8,844 bases of DNA from Actinomycetota bacterium (GCA_005885115.1 VAXX01000053.1:1-8844), one strand, 5' to 3'. Positions 1 through 6,234 are shown, counted from the first letter of the stretch. Translations and numbers: made by a program. Notes: generated by a model from the sequence alone, not told the origin.

Positions 1-365
1 CGGGCCGAGGCGTCCGGGTCGATCGGCAGCAGGACGAGGTGCCCGCGGTCCACGTTCGAGGCGTCGATGCCGGCCGAGGCCATGACGTACCCCTGGTGGG
101 TCTGCACGATCCGGGTATGCCCCCGCCGCGCCACGGGACGGGCGGTCTCCCGCTGGAGTACGGCCTCCCGGACGGCCTCCCGTTCCGGCCCGTGCTCGGG
201 TACGGGTACCAGCCGGCCCTCGGCCTTCGACACGATCTTGCTGGTGACCACGAGTACGTCGCCGTCGGTCAGCCACGGCGCGGCGGTCACGATGAGCGCG
301 GCGAGGTCGTCCCCCGGCCGGACCTCGGGCATCCCCGGTACCGGCCGGATCTCCAGGGCACTCAC
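1..365 (-). CDS. fbiB: Coenzyme F420-0:L-glutamate ligase FbiB/CofE, N-terminal part, cut by window edge
   Basis: This is the first 121 codons of the F420 gamma-glutamyl ligase, which uses GTP to add L-glutamate to F420-0 in the cytoplasm. The GTG start at 363-365 sits in a GTGA overlap with the fbiA stop codon, so the two genes are translationally coupled. The visible protein opens [15 protein letters not shown], then has the family signature [14 protein letters not shown] (about residues 40-55). Further on, [15 protein letters not shown] and [13 protein letters not shown] are typical of CofE N-terminal domains. In mycobacteria FbiB also carries a C-terminal FMN-dependent reductase domain that reduces dehydro-F420-0. 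The missing left side would hold it, so whether this protein is one-domain or two-domain cannot be said. The family call is firm; the 3' end is not visible. Confidence 0.93.
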   Translation of the reverse strand, partial: MSALEIRPVPGMPEVRPGDDLAALIVTAAPWLTDGDVLVVTSKIVSKAEGRLVPVPEHGPEREAVREAVLQRETARPVARRGHTRIVQTHQGYVMASAGIDASNVDRGHLVLLPIDPDASA

Positions 366-1291
366 GCGAGCTCCAGGGCGGCCCGGACCATCGCCACGGT
401 GGCCGTCTCGTCGCTCATCAACAGCGGACACGTCGCCACCCGTACCCCGTCGACGGCGGTACCGGCGTCGGTCGGGTCCACCAGCCAGCCGTCCAGGATG
501 CCCCCCGCGGAACGGGCGCCGTAGAGGCCGCCGACGCCGGCGGCGGTGCACGGTACGTCCACGGCGCGCAGGCACCGGTCGGCCATGCCCCGGACCGGGG
601 CACCGCCGATGATCGGGGACACCCCGACCACCTTCCCGGGGCCGGACACCAGCGCCTCGCGCAGCGGTGCGACAGCGAGGATCGGCGCGATCGACACCAC
701 CGGGTTGCTCGGCGCGACGAGGACCACGTCGGCCTCGGCGAGCGCGTCGAGTACGCCGGGCGCGGGCTTCGCCCCCTCGGCGCCCACGAACACGAACCGC
801 CGCGCGGGCAGCTTGGCCCGGTACCGGATCCACCACTCCTGGAAGTGGATCGCCCGGTCCGGGTCGCCGACCACGACGTGCGTCTCCATCCGGTCGTCGG
901 TGGCCGGAAGCAGCCGGATGCCCGGCTGCCAGCGGGCGCACAACGCCTCGGTGACCGCGGACAGCGGGTACCCGGCGTCCAGCATCCGGGTACGCACAAG
1001 GTGCGTGGCCACGTCCTTGTCGCCCAGCCCGAACCAGGCCGGCTCGGCACCGTACGCGGCCAGCTCCTCCTTGACCACCCAGCTCTCGCCGGCCCGGCCC
1101 CAGCCGCGTCCCGCGTCCGCCCCGCCGCCCAGGGTGTACATGACGCTGTCCAGGTCGGGACAGATCCGCAAGCCGTGCAGGGTCACGTCGTCGCCGACGT
1201 TGACGATCGCGGTGACCTCGGCGCCGGTGGCCCGTACCCCGGTCAGGAAGCGCGCCCCGCCGATGCCCCCCGCCAGTACGACGATTCGCAT
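362..1291 (-). CDS. fbiA: 2-phospho-L-lactate transferase FbiA/CofD
   Basis: The enzyme joins the deazaflavin Fo to a guanylylated phospho-C3 acid. The donor is lactyl-diphosphoguanosine in archaea and the enolpyruvyl form in mycobacteria; the product is F420-0 or dehydro-F420-0. The 309-residue protein begins [15 protein letters not shown], the nucleotide-binding glycine loop at residues 8-15. Next come NVGDD (31-35) and [10 protein letters not shown] (45-54); [16 protein letters not shown] lies near residues 190-205 and GVSPIIGG follows. Length is normal for CofD. I chose the ATG at 1289-1291 because GGGAGGA lies 7 bases upstream; the in-frame GTG at 1307-1309 would begin inside that ribosome-binding site. 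fbiB follows with a 4-base overlap. The gene is divergent from the membrane-protein gene across 144 bases. I saw no convincing -10 for it. Confidence 0.96.
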   Translation of the reverse strand: MRIVVLAGGIGGARFLTGVRATGAEVTAIVNVGDDVTLHGLRICPDLDSVMYTLGGGADAGRGWGRAGESWVVKEELAAYGAEPAWFGLGDKDVATHLVRTRMLDAGYPLSAVTEALCARWQPGIRLLPATDDRMETHVVVGDPDRAIHFQEWWIRYRAKLPARRFVFVGAEGAKPAPGVLDALAEADVVLVAPSNPVVSIAPILAVAPLREALVSGPGKVVGVSPIIGGAPVRGMADRCLRAVDVPCTAAGVGGLYGARSAGGILDGWLVDPTDAGTAVDGVRVATCPLLMSDETATVAMVRAALELA

Positions 1292-1298
1292 GCCGACA

Positions 1299-1305
1299 TC
1301 CTCCC
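1299..1305 (-). promoter_or_regulatory. Ribosome-binding site that fixes the fbiA start
   Basis: On the minus strand GGGAGGA precedes the ATG at 1289-1291 by 7 bases. It rules out the in-frame GTG at 1307-1309 as the main start. Confidence 0.75.
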
Positions 1306-1388
1306 GCACGTACCGGCATCCGCCGCTCCGAGGGAGGCGCAGTCCCGGCCGGCCCGCCCGGCAGCGCTTGGACCGACGGTCAGCGCGC

Positions 1389-1394
1389 TACGCT
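1389..1394 (+). promoter_or_regulatory. Probable -10 element (TACGCT) for the membrane-protein gene
   Basis: TACGCT matches the actinobacterial TANNNT -10 pattern, and TTGGAC at 1368-1373 could be the -35, although the 15-base spacer is short. Transcription would start near A1400. That puts an in-frame ATG (1400-1402) at the very 5' end and the ribosome-binding site AAGGGGGAG (1425-1433) in a short leader. The same hexamer occurs on the minus strand at 6142-6147. Confidence 0.5.
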
Positions 1395-1435
1395 CTCGCA
1401 TGGCACCCGCCCCAACCCGGTACCAAGGGGGAGTT

Positions 1436-2665
1436 GTGACGACCCAGCCGCCCAACCCGTCGGCGCCCGCGGCCAGCCCGGCCGCGGAGACCAGGGATCC
1501 CGTCGCCGTCACCGCGCCGCTGCGCGAGTGGGGCGCTCTCCTGCTGGTCGTCGCGACCGCCGTGTTCCTGTTCTTCGCGCTGCTCGACCTGGTGCTCGGG
1601 GCCCGTTCGGCGATCACCTTCGGGGTCACGCCCGGCTTCGCCATCCGCGCCGACGTCAGCTTCGACAGCTTCGCCGGCCCGGTGACGATCTTCTTCCCGC
1701 TGGTCGGGGTGCTGCTGGCCACCCACGTGAAGCCGGCCGCGGCGCGGGCCAAGCTGATCAGCCTGCTGGCCCTGATCGTGTACGGGGTGGCCACGCTGCT
1801 TGCCGTGATCTCGCTGCTCATCGCCTTCCTGCACCAGGCCACCACGGACGGGCAGCTCATCGGCGGGTTCGTCAACCTGTTCGAGCGGCTGGTGTGGCTG
1901 GCGTTGCTGGCCTTCGCCGGGTACGTCGTCCTGCGCGTCTACCTCGGCGCGTACGTCGTCCCGAAGCCCAAGCTGCCGCCGGGCACGTACGGCTACCCGG
2001 CGTACCAGGGCTACCCGCCCGGGTACCCGCAGCAGCCGGGGTACCCGCAGCAGGGCTACGCCCAGCCGGGGTACCAGCAGCCGGCGGCGTACCCGTCCGG
2101 CAGCTACCCGGTCCAGCAGCCGGGCGGCCAGGTACCGCAGCCCACCTCGGTACCGCCGAGCAACCCGTACCCGTCGTACGCGGTCACCCCGCCCAACTCC
2201 GCACCGCCGGCCCAGCCGTCCTCGGGCCCGCCCGCCGCCGCGTACCCGACGTCGGCGCAGCCGGCCTGGACAGCCCCCGGGGACGCGCCGAGCCCGCCCG
2301 CGCCGCCGACCGCCGCCGCGTACGCCGCGCAGACCGGGTACCCGCCCCAGCCGGCGTACCCGGGCCAGCCCGCGTACCCGCCACCGCCCGCCCCGGCCGG
2401 ACCCGGGTACGTCGCCCAACCGCCGCCCTTCGACGTGGCCACCCAGAAGGCGCAGCAGGCCCGACCGGCCCAGCCAGCGCCGGCCGAGCCGGCGACCGAG
2501 GCCACCCCGGAAGCGCCGACCGCGCCCACCGCGACCGACGACAGCGGCGACCGCACCCAGGCCCTGCCACCGCCGAAGTCGCAGCCCCAGCAGCAGCCCC
2601 AGTCCCAGCCACAGCCCCAGTCCCAGCCGCGGCAAGGCGACGAGCCGACCCAACGCTGGGGCTAA
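1436..2665 (+). CDS. Four-helix membrane protein with long Pro/Gln/Tyr-rich C-terminal tail
   Basis: I do not recognise a named family. The 409-residue protein has a short Pro/Ala-rich N-terminus and four likely membrane helices (about 33-55, 80-98, 107-132 and 149-172). A tail of about 230 residues follows, very rich in Pro, Gln, Tyr, Ala and Gly. It begins with GYPxQ-type repeats (GYPQQPGYPQQGYAQPGY), changes to a Gln/Pro/Ser tract and ends DEPTQRWG. There is no signal peptidase site. Both ends are probably cytoplasmic, so the tail would be a disordered cytoplasmic extension. The GTG at 1436-1438 is preferred because AAGGGGGAG lies just upstream; an in-frame ATG at 1400 would add 12 residues. 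The F420 genes on both sides suggest no direct function. Codon use matches the neighbours. Envelope or division proteins of actinomycetes often have such tails, but a role here is inference. Confidence 0.85.
   Translation: MTTQPPNPSAPAASPAAETRDPVAVTAPLREWGALLLVVATAVFLFFALLDLVLGARSAITFGVTPGFAIRADVSFDSFAGPVTIFFPLVGVLLATHVKPAAARAKLISLLALIVYGVATLLAVISLLIAFLHQATTDGQLIGGFVNLFERLVWLALLAFAGYVVLRVYLGAYVVPKPKLPPGTYGYPAYQGYPPGYPQQPGYPQQGYAQPGYQQPAAYPSGSYPVQQPGGQVPQPTSVPPSNPYPSYAVTPPNSAPPAQPSSGPPAAAYPTSAQPAWTAPGDAPSPPAPPTAAAYAAQTGYPPQPAYPGQPAYPPPPAPAGPGYVAQPPPFDVATQKAQQARPAQPAPAEPATEATPEAPTAPTATDDSGDRTQALPPPKSQPQQQPQSQPQPQSQPRQGDEPTQRWG
2021..2053 (+). repeat. 18-base tandem repeat encoding GYPQQ units
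   Basis: A 15-base unit, GGGTACCCGCAGCAG, occurs at 2021-2035 and again at 2039-2053, an 18-base period (six codons). It encodes the GYPQQ repeats at the start of the low-complexity tail and continues as looser copies downstream. It is coding and in frame, so copy number could change without frameshift. Confidence 0.8.
2594..2628 (+). repeat. 18-base tandem repeat in the Gln/Pro/Ser tract
   Basis: The 17-base unit CAGCCCCAGTCCCAGCC occurs at 2594-2610 and 2612-2628, again with an 18-base period. It encodes the QPQSQP repeats near the C-terminus of the membrane protein. Confidence 0.8.
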
Positions 2666-2706
2666 TCTCACCGGCTTCGGGTCCACCGTCGGGCGGACGT
2701 ACGACA

Positions 2707-2712
2707 TAGGCT
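2707..2712 (+). promoter_or_regulatory. -10 element (TAGGCT) of a probable leaderless promoter for cofG
   Basis: TAGGCT ends 6 bases before the cofG GTG, which puts the predicted transcription start at or next to the start codon. No ribosome-binding site lies in between, and there is no clear -35. The element gives cofG-cofH its own promoter in the 53-base gap after the membrane-protein gene. Confidence 0.65.
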
Positions 2713-2718
2713 GCACGG

Positions 2719-4035
2719 GTGCCCGAACCGACGGAGTCGAGCGTGCGCCGTGCCCTTCACCGGGCGACTGACGGCCGGGTCCTGGACGTCACCGAGGCAA
2801 CGGTGCTGCTCGCCGCGCGCGGTCCGGCGCTGGAGGAGCTGCTCGCCCTCGCCGGGACGGTACGCGACGCCGGGCTGGTCGACGCCGGCCGGCCGGGGAT
2901 CGTCACGTACTCGCGGAAGGTGTTCGTACCGCTGACCCGGCTGTGCCGGGACCGGTGCCACTACTGCACGTTCGCCACGGTGCCGCACCGGCTGCCGGCC
3001 GCGTACCTGGAGCGCGACGAGGTTCTCGACGTCGCCCGGGCCGGCGCCGCGCAGGGCTGCAAGGAGGCGCTGTTCACCCTCGGCGACCGGCCCGAGGAGC
3101 GGTGGCCGCAGGCCCGCGAGTGGCTGGACCAGCGCGGCTACCAGTCCACTGTGGACTATCTGCGCGCCTGCGCCATCGCGGTACTCGAGGAGACCGGCCT
3201 GCTGCCGCACCTGAACCCGGGCGTGCTGTCCTGGGCGGACCTGCAGCGGCTCAAGCCCGTCGCGCCGAGCATGGGCATGATGCTGGAGACGACAGCGACG
3301 CGGTTGTGGAGCGAGCCGGGTGGCGCGCACTACGGCTCCCCGGACAAGGAACCGGCGGTACGCCTGCGGGTCCTCGAAGACGCCGGCCGGGTCGGCGTCC
3401 CGTTCACCACGGGCATCCTGATCGGCATCGGGGAGACCCTCGCCGAACGCGCCGACTCACTGTTCGCGATCCGGAGGATCAGCCGGGAGTACGGGCACCT
3501 CCAGGAAGTCATCGTGCAGAACTTCCGCGCGAAGCCGGACACCGCGATGCGGGCCATGCCGGACGCGGAGCTGCACGACCTGGCCGCCACGGTCGCGGTG
3601 GCCCGGCTCGTCCTGGGTCCGAAGGCGCGCATCCAGGCTCCGCCCAACCTCATCGAGGGCGAGTACGACCTGCTGCTGCGCGCCGGCATCGACGACTGGG
3701 GCGGGGTGTCCCCGGTGACCCCCGACCACGTCAACCCGGAGCGCCCCTGGCCGCAGATCGAGGAGCTGGCCCGGCGCTCGGCGGCGGCCGGGTACGCGCT
3801 GCGGGAACGGTTGACCATCTACCCCGAGTACGTCCGCCGGGGCGTCCCCTGGCTGGACCCGCGCGTCGCCCCGCACGTCGCCGCCCTCGCCGATCCGGCC
3901 ACCGGGCTGGCGGTCGAGGACGCGGTACCGGTCGGCCGGCCCTGGCAGGAGCCCGACGAGTCGCCCGGCGGCCGGGTGAACCTGCACCACGAGGTGGACA
4001 CCACCGGCCGTACCGAGGACCGGCGCTCGGACTAG
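2719..4035 (+). CDS. cofG: 7,8-didemethyl-8-hydroxy-5-deazariboflavin (Fo) synthase subunit CofG
   Basis: This is a radical SAM enzyme that closes the deazaflavin ring of Fo, using the intermediate made by CofH. The 438-residue protein has the 4Fe-4S cluster motif CRDRCHYC (Cys76, Cys80, Cys83), then [20 protein letters not shown] and QNFRAKPDT, all typical of CofG. It matches the N-terminal half of mycobacterial FbiC. Its last stretch, GRTEDRRSD, looks like the beginning of the interdomain linker in fused FbiC, but here TAG follows directly. The GTG at 2719-2721 has no ribosome-binding site and lies 6 bases after a TAGGCT -10, so translation is probably leaderless. cofH starts 7 bases downstream in another frame; the two must act together because CofG consumes the CofH product. 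Confidence 0.95.
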   Translation: MPEPTESSVRRALHRATDGRVLDVTEATVLLAARGPALEELLALAGTVRDAGLVDAGRPGIVTYSRKVFVPLTRLCRDRCHYCTFATVPHRLPAAYLERDEVLDVARAGAAQGCKEALFTLGDRPEERWPQAREWLDQRGYQSTVDYLRACAIAVLEETGLLPHLNPGVLSWADLQRLKPVAPSMGMMLETTATRLWSEPGGAHYGSPDKEPAVRLRVLEDAGRVGVPFTTGILIGIGETLAERADSLFAIRRISREYGHLQEVIVQNFRAKPDTAMRAMPDAELHDLAATVAVARLVLGPKARIQAPPNLIEGEYDLLLRAGIDDWGGVSPVTPDHVNPERPWPQIEELARRSAAAGYALRERLTIYPEYVRRGVPWLDPRVAPHVAALADPATGLAVEDAVPVGRPWQEPDESPGGRVNLHHEVDTTGRTEDRRSD

Positions 4036-4042
4036 TTCGGAC
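4027..4042 (+). repeat. Direct repeat TCGGAC flanking the cofG stop codon
   Basis: TCGGAC occurs at 4027-4032 and 4037-4042, with TAGT between them, so the cofG stop codon lies inside the repeat pair. It sits exactly where fused FbiC proteins have an interdomain linker. See the finding on gene fission; as a repeat it is short and could be chance. Confidence 0.5.
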
Positions 4043-5134
4043 GTGCTGACCGGGTTACGGCTGGCCGCCAGCGACCCGGCGAGCCTGCTGCTGCCGGCCA
4101 ACGAGAGCGCCGCCGTCGCCCTGCTGGAGTGCGACGGGACCGCCCTGGACGAGATGGCCCGGATCGCCGACGACCTGCGGCGGGACGCGGTCGGCGAGGA
4201 CGTCACGTACGTGGTCAACCGCAACATCAACTTCACCAACGTCTGCTACGTCGGCTGCCGGTTCTGCGCCTTCGCGCAACGGGACCGGGACGCCGATGCG
4301 TACCGGCTCTCCGTCGAGCAGGTGGCCGACCGCGCGGAGGAGGCGTGGCGGGACGGCGCGACCGAAGTGTGCATGCAGGGCGGGATCGACCCGAAGCTGC
4401 CCGCCCACGCGTACGCCGACCTGGTCCGCGCGGTCAAGCAGCGGGTACCGGGGATGCACGTACACGCGTTCTCGCCGATGGAGATCGTGACCGGGGCCGC
4501 CAAGGCGGGCGTGTCGATCCGGGACTGGCTGACCGGGCTGCGCGAGGCCGGGCTGGGCACGATTCCGGGTACCGCCGCGGAGACCCTCGACGACGAGGTG
4601 CGCTGGGTCCTGACCAAGGGCAAGCTGCCCGCCGCGACCTGGATCGAGGTGGTCACCACCGCCCACGAACTGGGCATCCGGTCCAGCTCCACGATGATGT
4701 ACGGCCACGTCGACCATCCCCGACACTGGCTGGGCCACTTCCGGGTGCTGGCCGGCATCCAGGACCGTACGGGCGGCTTCACCGAGTTCGTCGCGCTGCC
4801 GTTCGTACACCAGAACGCCCCGATCTACCTCGCCGGCATCGCCCGCGCGGGTGCCACCTGGCGGGAGAACCGCGCCGTCCACGCGATGGCCCGGATCCTG
4901 CTGCACGGCCGGATCGCCAACATCCAGTGCTCCTGGGTCAAGCTCGGCGACGAGGGCGCCATCGCGCTGCTCAACGGCGGGGTCAACGACCTGGGCGGCA
5001 CGCTGATGGAGGAGACGATCTCCCGGATGGCCGGCTCGGAGCACGGCTCTGCCCGTAGCGTCACGGAACTCGAGGCTCTGGCCGCCGCGGCCGGACGCCC
5101 GGCGCGGCAGCGCACCACTACCTACGCCGCGTGA
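4043..5134 (+). CDS. cofH: 5-amino-6-(D-ribitylamino)uracil--L-tyrosine 4-hydroxyphenyl transferase CofH
   Basis: This radical SAM enzyme couples 5-amino-6-ribitylaminouracil (a riboflavin precursor) with tyrosine, the first Fo-specific step. The 363-residue protein has [10 protein letters not shown] leading into the cluster motif CYVGCRFC (Cys68, Cys72, Cys75). Further family blocks are [30 protein letters not shown] and [20 protein letters not shown], ending [12 protein letters not shown]. It corresponds to the C-terminal half of mycobacterial FbiC. The GTG at 4043-4045 is the only start codon in the open stretch before the conserved region. It has no usable ribosome-binding site: the nearest purine run, GAGGAC, is 22 bases away. 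Expression probably depends on ribosomes that have just terminated at the cofG stop 7 bases upstream. Confidence 0.95.
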   Translation: MLTGLRLAASDPASLLLPANESAAVALLECDGTALDEMARIADDLRRDAVGEDVTYVVNRNINFTNVCYVGCRFCAFAQRDRDADAYRLSVEQVADRAEEAWRDGATEVCMQGGIDPKLPAHAYADLVRAVKQRVPGMHVHAFSPMEIVTGAAKAGVSIRDWLTGLREAGLGTIPGTAAETLDDEVRWVLTKGKLPAATWIEVVTTAHELGIRSSSTMMYGHVDHPRHWLGHFRVLAGIQDRTGGFTEFVALPFVHQNAPIYLAGIARAGATWRENRAVHAMARILLHGRIANIQCSWVKLGDEGAIALLNGGVNDLGGTLMEETISRMAGSEHGSARSVTELEALAAAAGRPARQRTTTYAA

Positions 5135-5266
5135 TTTTCCCGGCGCTCCCAGCGTTTTCCGCCCGACTCGCCGACGCACCGTTACCTCCGGACTACCTGA
5201 ATCGGTAGGGCAGTCGGCGGCCCGCCCCGAACGCTCCCGCGAACGAGCCTATTTATCAGGTTCCGC

Positions 5267-5296
5267 TTGACGACGCACGCATTACACGCGTGTAAT
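5267..5296 (+). promoter_or_regulatory. whiB promoter: TTGACG - 18 bases - TGTAAT
   Basis: TTGACG (5267-5272) and TGTAAT (5291-5296) are separated by 18 bases and form the best canonical promoter in the window. Transcription would start near 5303, leaving a leader of about 120 bases. The palindrome at 5281-5296 covers the spacer and the whole -10, so a protein bound there would be expected to block RNA polymerase. Confidence 0.6.
5281..5296. promoter_or_regulatory. Perfect 16-bp palindrome, probable operator of whiB
   Basis: ATTACACGCGTGTAAT reads the same on both strands over all 16 bases. It lies in an AT-rich patch of an otherwise very GC-rich region and overlaps the -10 of the likely whiB promoter. 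This is what a binding site for a dimeric helix-turn-helix regulator looks like. I cannot name the regulator. Confidence 0.6.
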
Positions 5297-5380
5297 TTCA
5301 GTGGGGTTGTTCGAACGGGGCGGGGTAAAGCGCCACTGAACGGACTTATACGGCGGAGGTACGCCTTCGCGTGGGGGGTT

Positions 5381-5403
5381 GCACCGGCATCCGCGGCCGG
5401 TGC
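5381..5403 (+). promoter_or_regulatory. 8-bp leader hairpin just upstream of the whiB ribosome-binding site
   Basis: GCACCGGC (5381-5388) pairs perfectly with GCCGGTGC (5396-5403) around a 7-base loop. Only five bases separate it from the AAGGAGG ribosome-binding site at 5409-5415. No T-run follows, so it is unlikely to be a terminator; it may instead stabilise the leader or affect ribosome access. Confidence 0.5.
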
Positions 5404-5422
5404 GTAAGAAGGAGGCACGCTG

Positions 5423-5680
5423 ATGGACGGCCGAGTTGCCGGGGCCGATCTCCTGGGCAACGCTCCGGAGTGGCAGGAGCGGGCGCTGTGCTCGCAGACC
5501 GACCCGGAGGCGTTCTTCCCGGAAAAAGGGGGCTCGACCCGGGAGGCCAAGCGCATCTGCACGCGCTGCGAGGTGAAGTCCGAGTGCCTGGAGTACGCGC
5601 TCGGGCACGACGAACGGTTCGGAATCTGGGGCGGACTCTCCGAGCGGGAGCGCCGCAAGCTCAAGCGGCGGGCTGCCTAG
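5423..5680 (+). CDS. whiB: WhiB-family iron-sulfur transcription factor (WhiB / WhiB2 / WhmD type)
   Basis: This is an 85-residue cytoplasmic regulator that binds a 4Fe-4S cluster and works with the principal sigma factor. WhiB of Streptomyces controls sporulation septation, and its mycobacterial orthologue WhiB2/WhmD is needed for cell division. Four cysteines (23, 46, 49, 55) give the pattern C-x22-C-x2-C-x5-C. The turn FGIWGGLSERERR (66-78) and the basic end KLKRRAA (79-85) provide sigma and DNA contacts. Assignment to the WhiB2 class rests on size, these motifs and the neighbouring metallopeptidase-like, DUF3499 and manB genes, as at Rv3260c. The ATG at 5423 has AAGGAGG 7 bases upstream. 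Its stop shares CTAG with the convergent gene. Regulation probably involves the palindrome at 5281-5296 and a long leader. Confidence 0.93.
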   Translation: MDGRVAGADLLGNAPEWQERALCSQTDPEAFFPEKGGSTREAKRICTRCEVKSECLEYALGHDERFGIWGGLSERERRKLKRRAA

Positions 5681-6135
5681 TCGAGTTCTTCTGGGTCGAC
5701 GCCCAGTAGGTTGGCCACCTGCTCGATGATCACGTCGTGGATCAGGTCCGCGAGATCCTCGCGGTCGAAGGCCCGGAACTCCAGGGGCCGGCGGTACAGG
5801 ACGATCCGGGGCGGTACGTTGTGCCGCCCCGGCCCGCCCGGCAGCAGCCGGGCCAGCGCCACCTCGCCGTCTTCGAGCACGTCGGAGTCGTACACGTTGA
5901 GGTCCGGGGGGACCTCCTCGACGGCGAACTCCACGCCGGCCAGCTCCTTGGCGTACCGGCGTTCCAGCGCCTCGACCGCGTCGAGTACCAGGTCGTCGAA
6001 CAGCTCCGCCTTGGTCCGCGACGCCGGTACGTTGGCCGGGACCAGCCGGCCCCGCAGGCCCCGCCCGTGCCGGTCGCGCCAGCGGCGTCGGCCCGGTCCA
6101 CCAGGCAGGCTACGGCGCGGTTCGGGACTGGTCAC
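5677..6135 (-). CDS. Zincin-fold 'metallopeptidase family' protein with degenerate zinc motif
   Basis: The 152-residue protein resembles the small conserved actinobacterial metallopeptidase-family proteins (zincin 1 type; position of Rv3259 in mycobacteria). It has a basic Arg/Gly-rich N-terminus (1-40), then TKAELFDDLVLDAVEALERR and FAVEEVPPDL. An acidic stretch, the strand PPRIVLYRRPLEF and a helix before the C-terminal PEELD follow. Where active members carry HExxH, this protein reads IEQVA (137-141), so both zinc-binding histidines are missing. It is probably not an active protease; its role is unknown. The GTG at 6133-6135 is chosen because a TACGCT -10 ends exactly 6 bases upstream, which suggests leaderless translation; I see no ribosome-binding site. 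It converges on whiB, with the stop codons overlapping, and is divergent from the DUF3499 gene. Confidence 0.85.
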   Translation of the reverse strand: MTSPEPRRSLPGGPGRRRWRDRHGRGLRGRLVPANVPASRTKAELFDDLVLDAVEALERRYAKELAGVEFAVEEVPPDLNVYDSDVLEDGEVALARLLPGGPGRHNVPPRIVLYRRPLEFRAFDREDLADLIHDVIIEQVANLLGVDPEELD

Positions 6136-6141
6136 CAGCAC

Positions 6142-6147
6142 AGCGTA
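6142..6147 (-). promoter_or_regulatory. -10 element (TACGCT) of a probable leaderless promoter for the zincin-fold gene
   Basis: Read on the minus strand, TACGCT ends 6 bases before the GTG at 6133-6135, the same spacing as at cofG and the DUF3499 gene. A -35 is not clear. It forms a divergent pair with the -10 at 6235-6240. Confidence 0.6.
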
Positions 6148-6234
6148 GCCCCGCGGCGCAGGTGCCCATCGAAGCCGGGCGAGCCGGCCGGCGTGTCGCG
6201 CCGGCAACCGGACGGGCGCGCGGCGCGGGGGCGA

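Larger units (their letters stand above)
5135..5422 (+). other. Intergenic region between cofH and whiB
   Basis: This 288-base stretch is the least GC-rich in the window and holds no credible gene. From left to right: a very small hairpin followed by TTTT (5144-5158), a weak terminator candidate for cofH; a loose inverted repeat CTACC/GGTAG near 5193-5214; the palindromic promoter at 5267-5296; and an 8-base palindrome GTTCGAAC at 5309-5316. A short hairpin ACGC/GCGT lies at 5361-5372 and a strong one at 5381-5403, then the whiB ribosome-binding site. A second -10-like TTATAC sits at 5346-5351 without a convincing -35. Confidence 0.6.

Noticed and set aside
845..1435. Long upstream extension of the membrane-protein frame
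   Set aside because: It is antisense to fbiA and reads as low-complexity sequence. The ribosome-binding site at 1425-1433 and the -10 at 1389-1394 place the start at 1436 (or 1400).
2000..2400. CRISPR-like or satellite repeats
   Set aside because: The repeats keep a codon period, stay in frame and encode Pro/Gln/Tyr units; there are no regular repeat-spacer blocks.
1388..2716. A 442-codon open frame on the minus strand opposite the membrane-protein gene
   Set aside because: The translation is almost all Arg, Gly and Leu, the reverse reading of Pro/Gln/Tyr codons. No domain is visible, while the plus-strand frame has clear membrane helices.
5144..5158. Intrinsic terminator after cofH (CGCT-CCC-AGCG followed by TTTT)
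   Set aside because: The stem is only 4 bp and the T-run is short and ends in CC. It is mentioned in the intergenic entry but is not strong enough for a separate call.
5326..5351. A WhiG-type promoter (TAAA, then 15 bases, then CTTATACG) before whiB
   Set aside because: The TAAA fits, but the -10 half does not match GCCGATAA well, so it is no better than chance.
5371..5709. Alternative plus-strand frame over whiB
   Set aside because: It overlaps whiB in another frame with no recognisable motif; the whiB frame has the four cysteines and the GIWGG turn.
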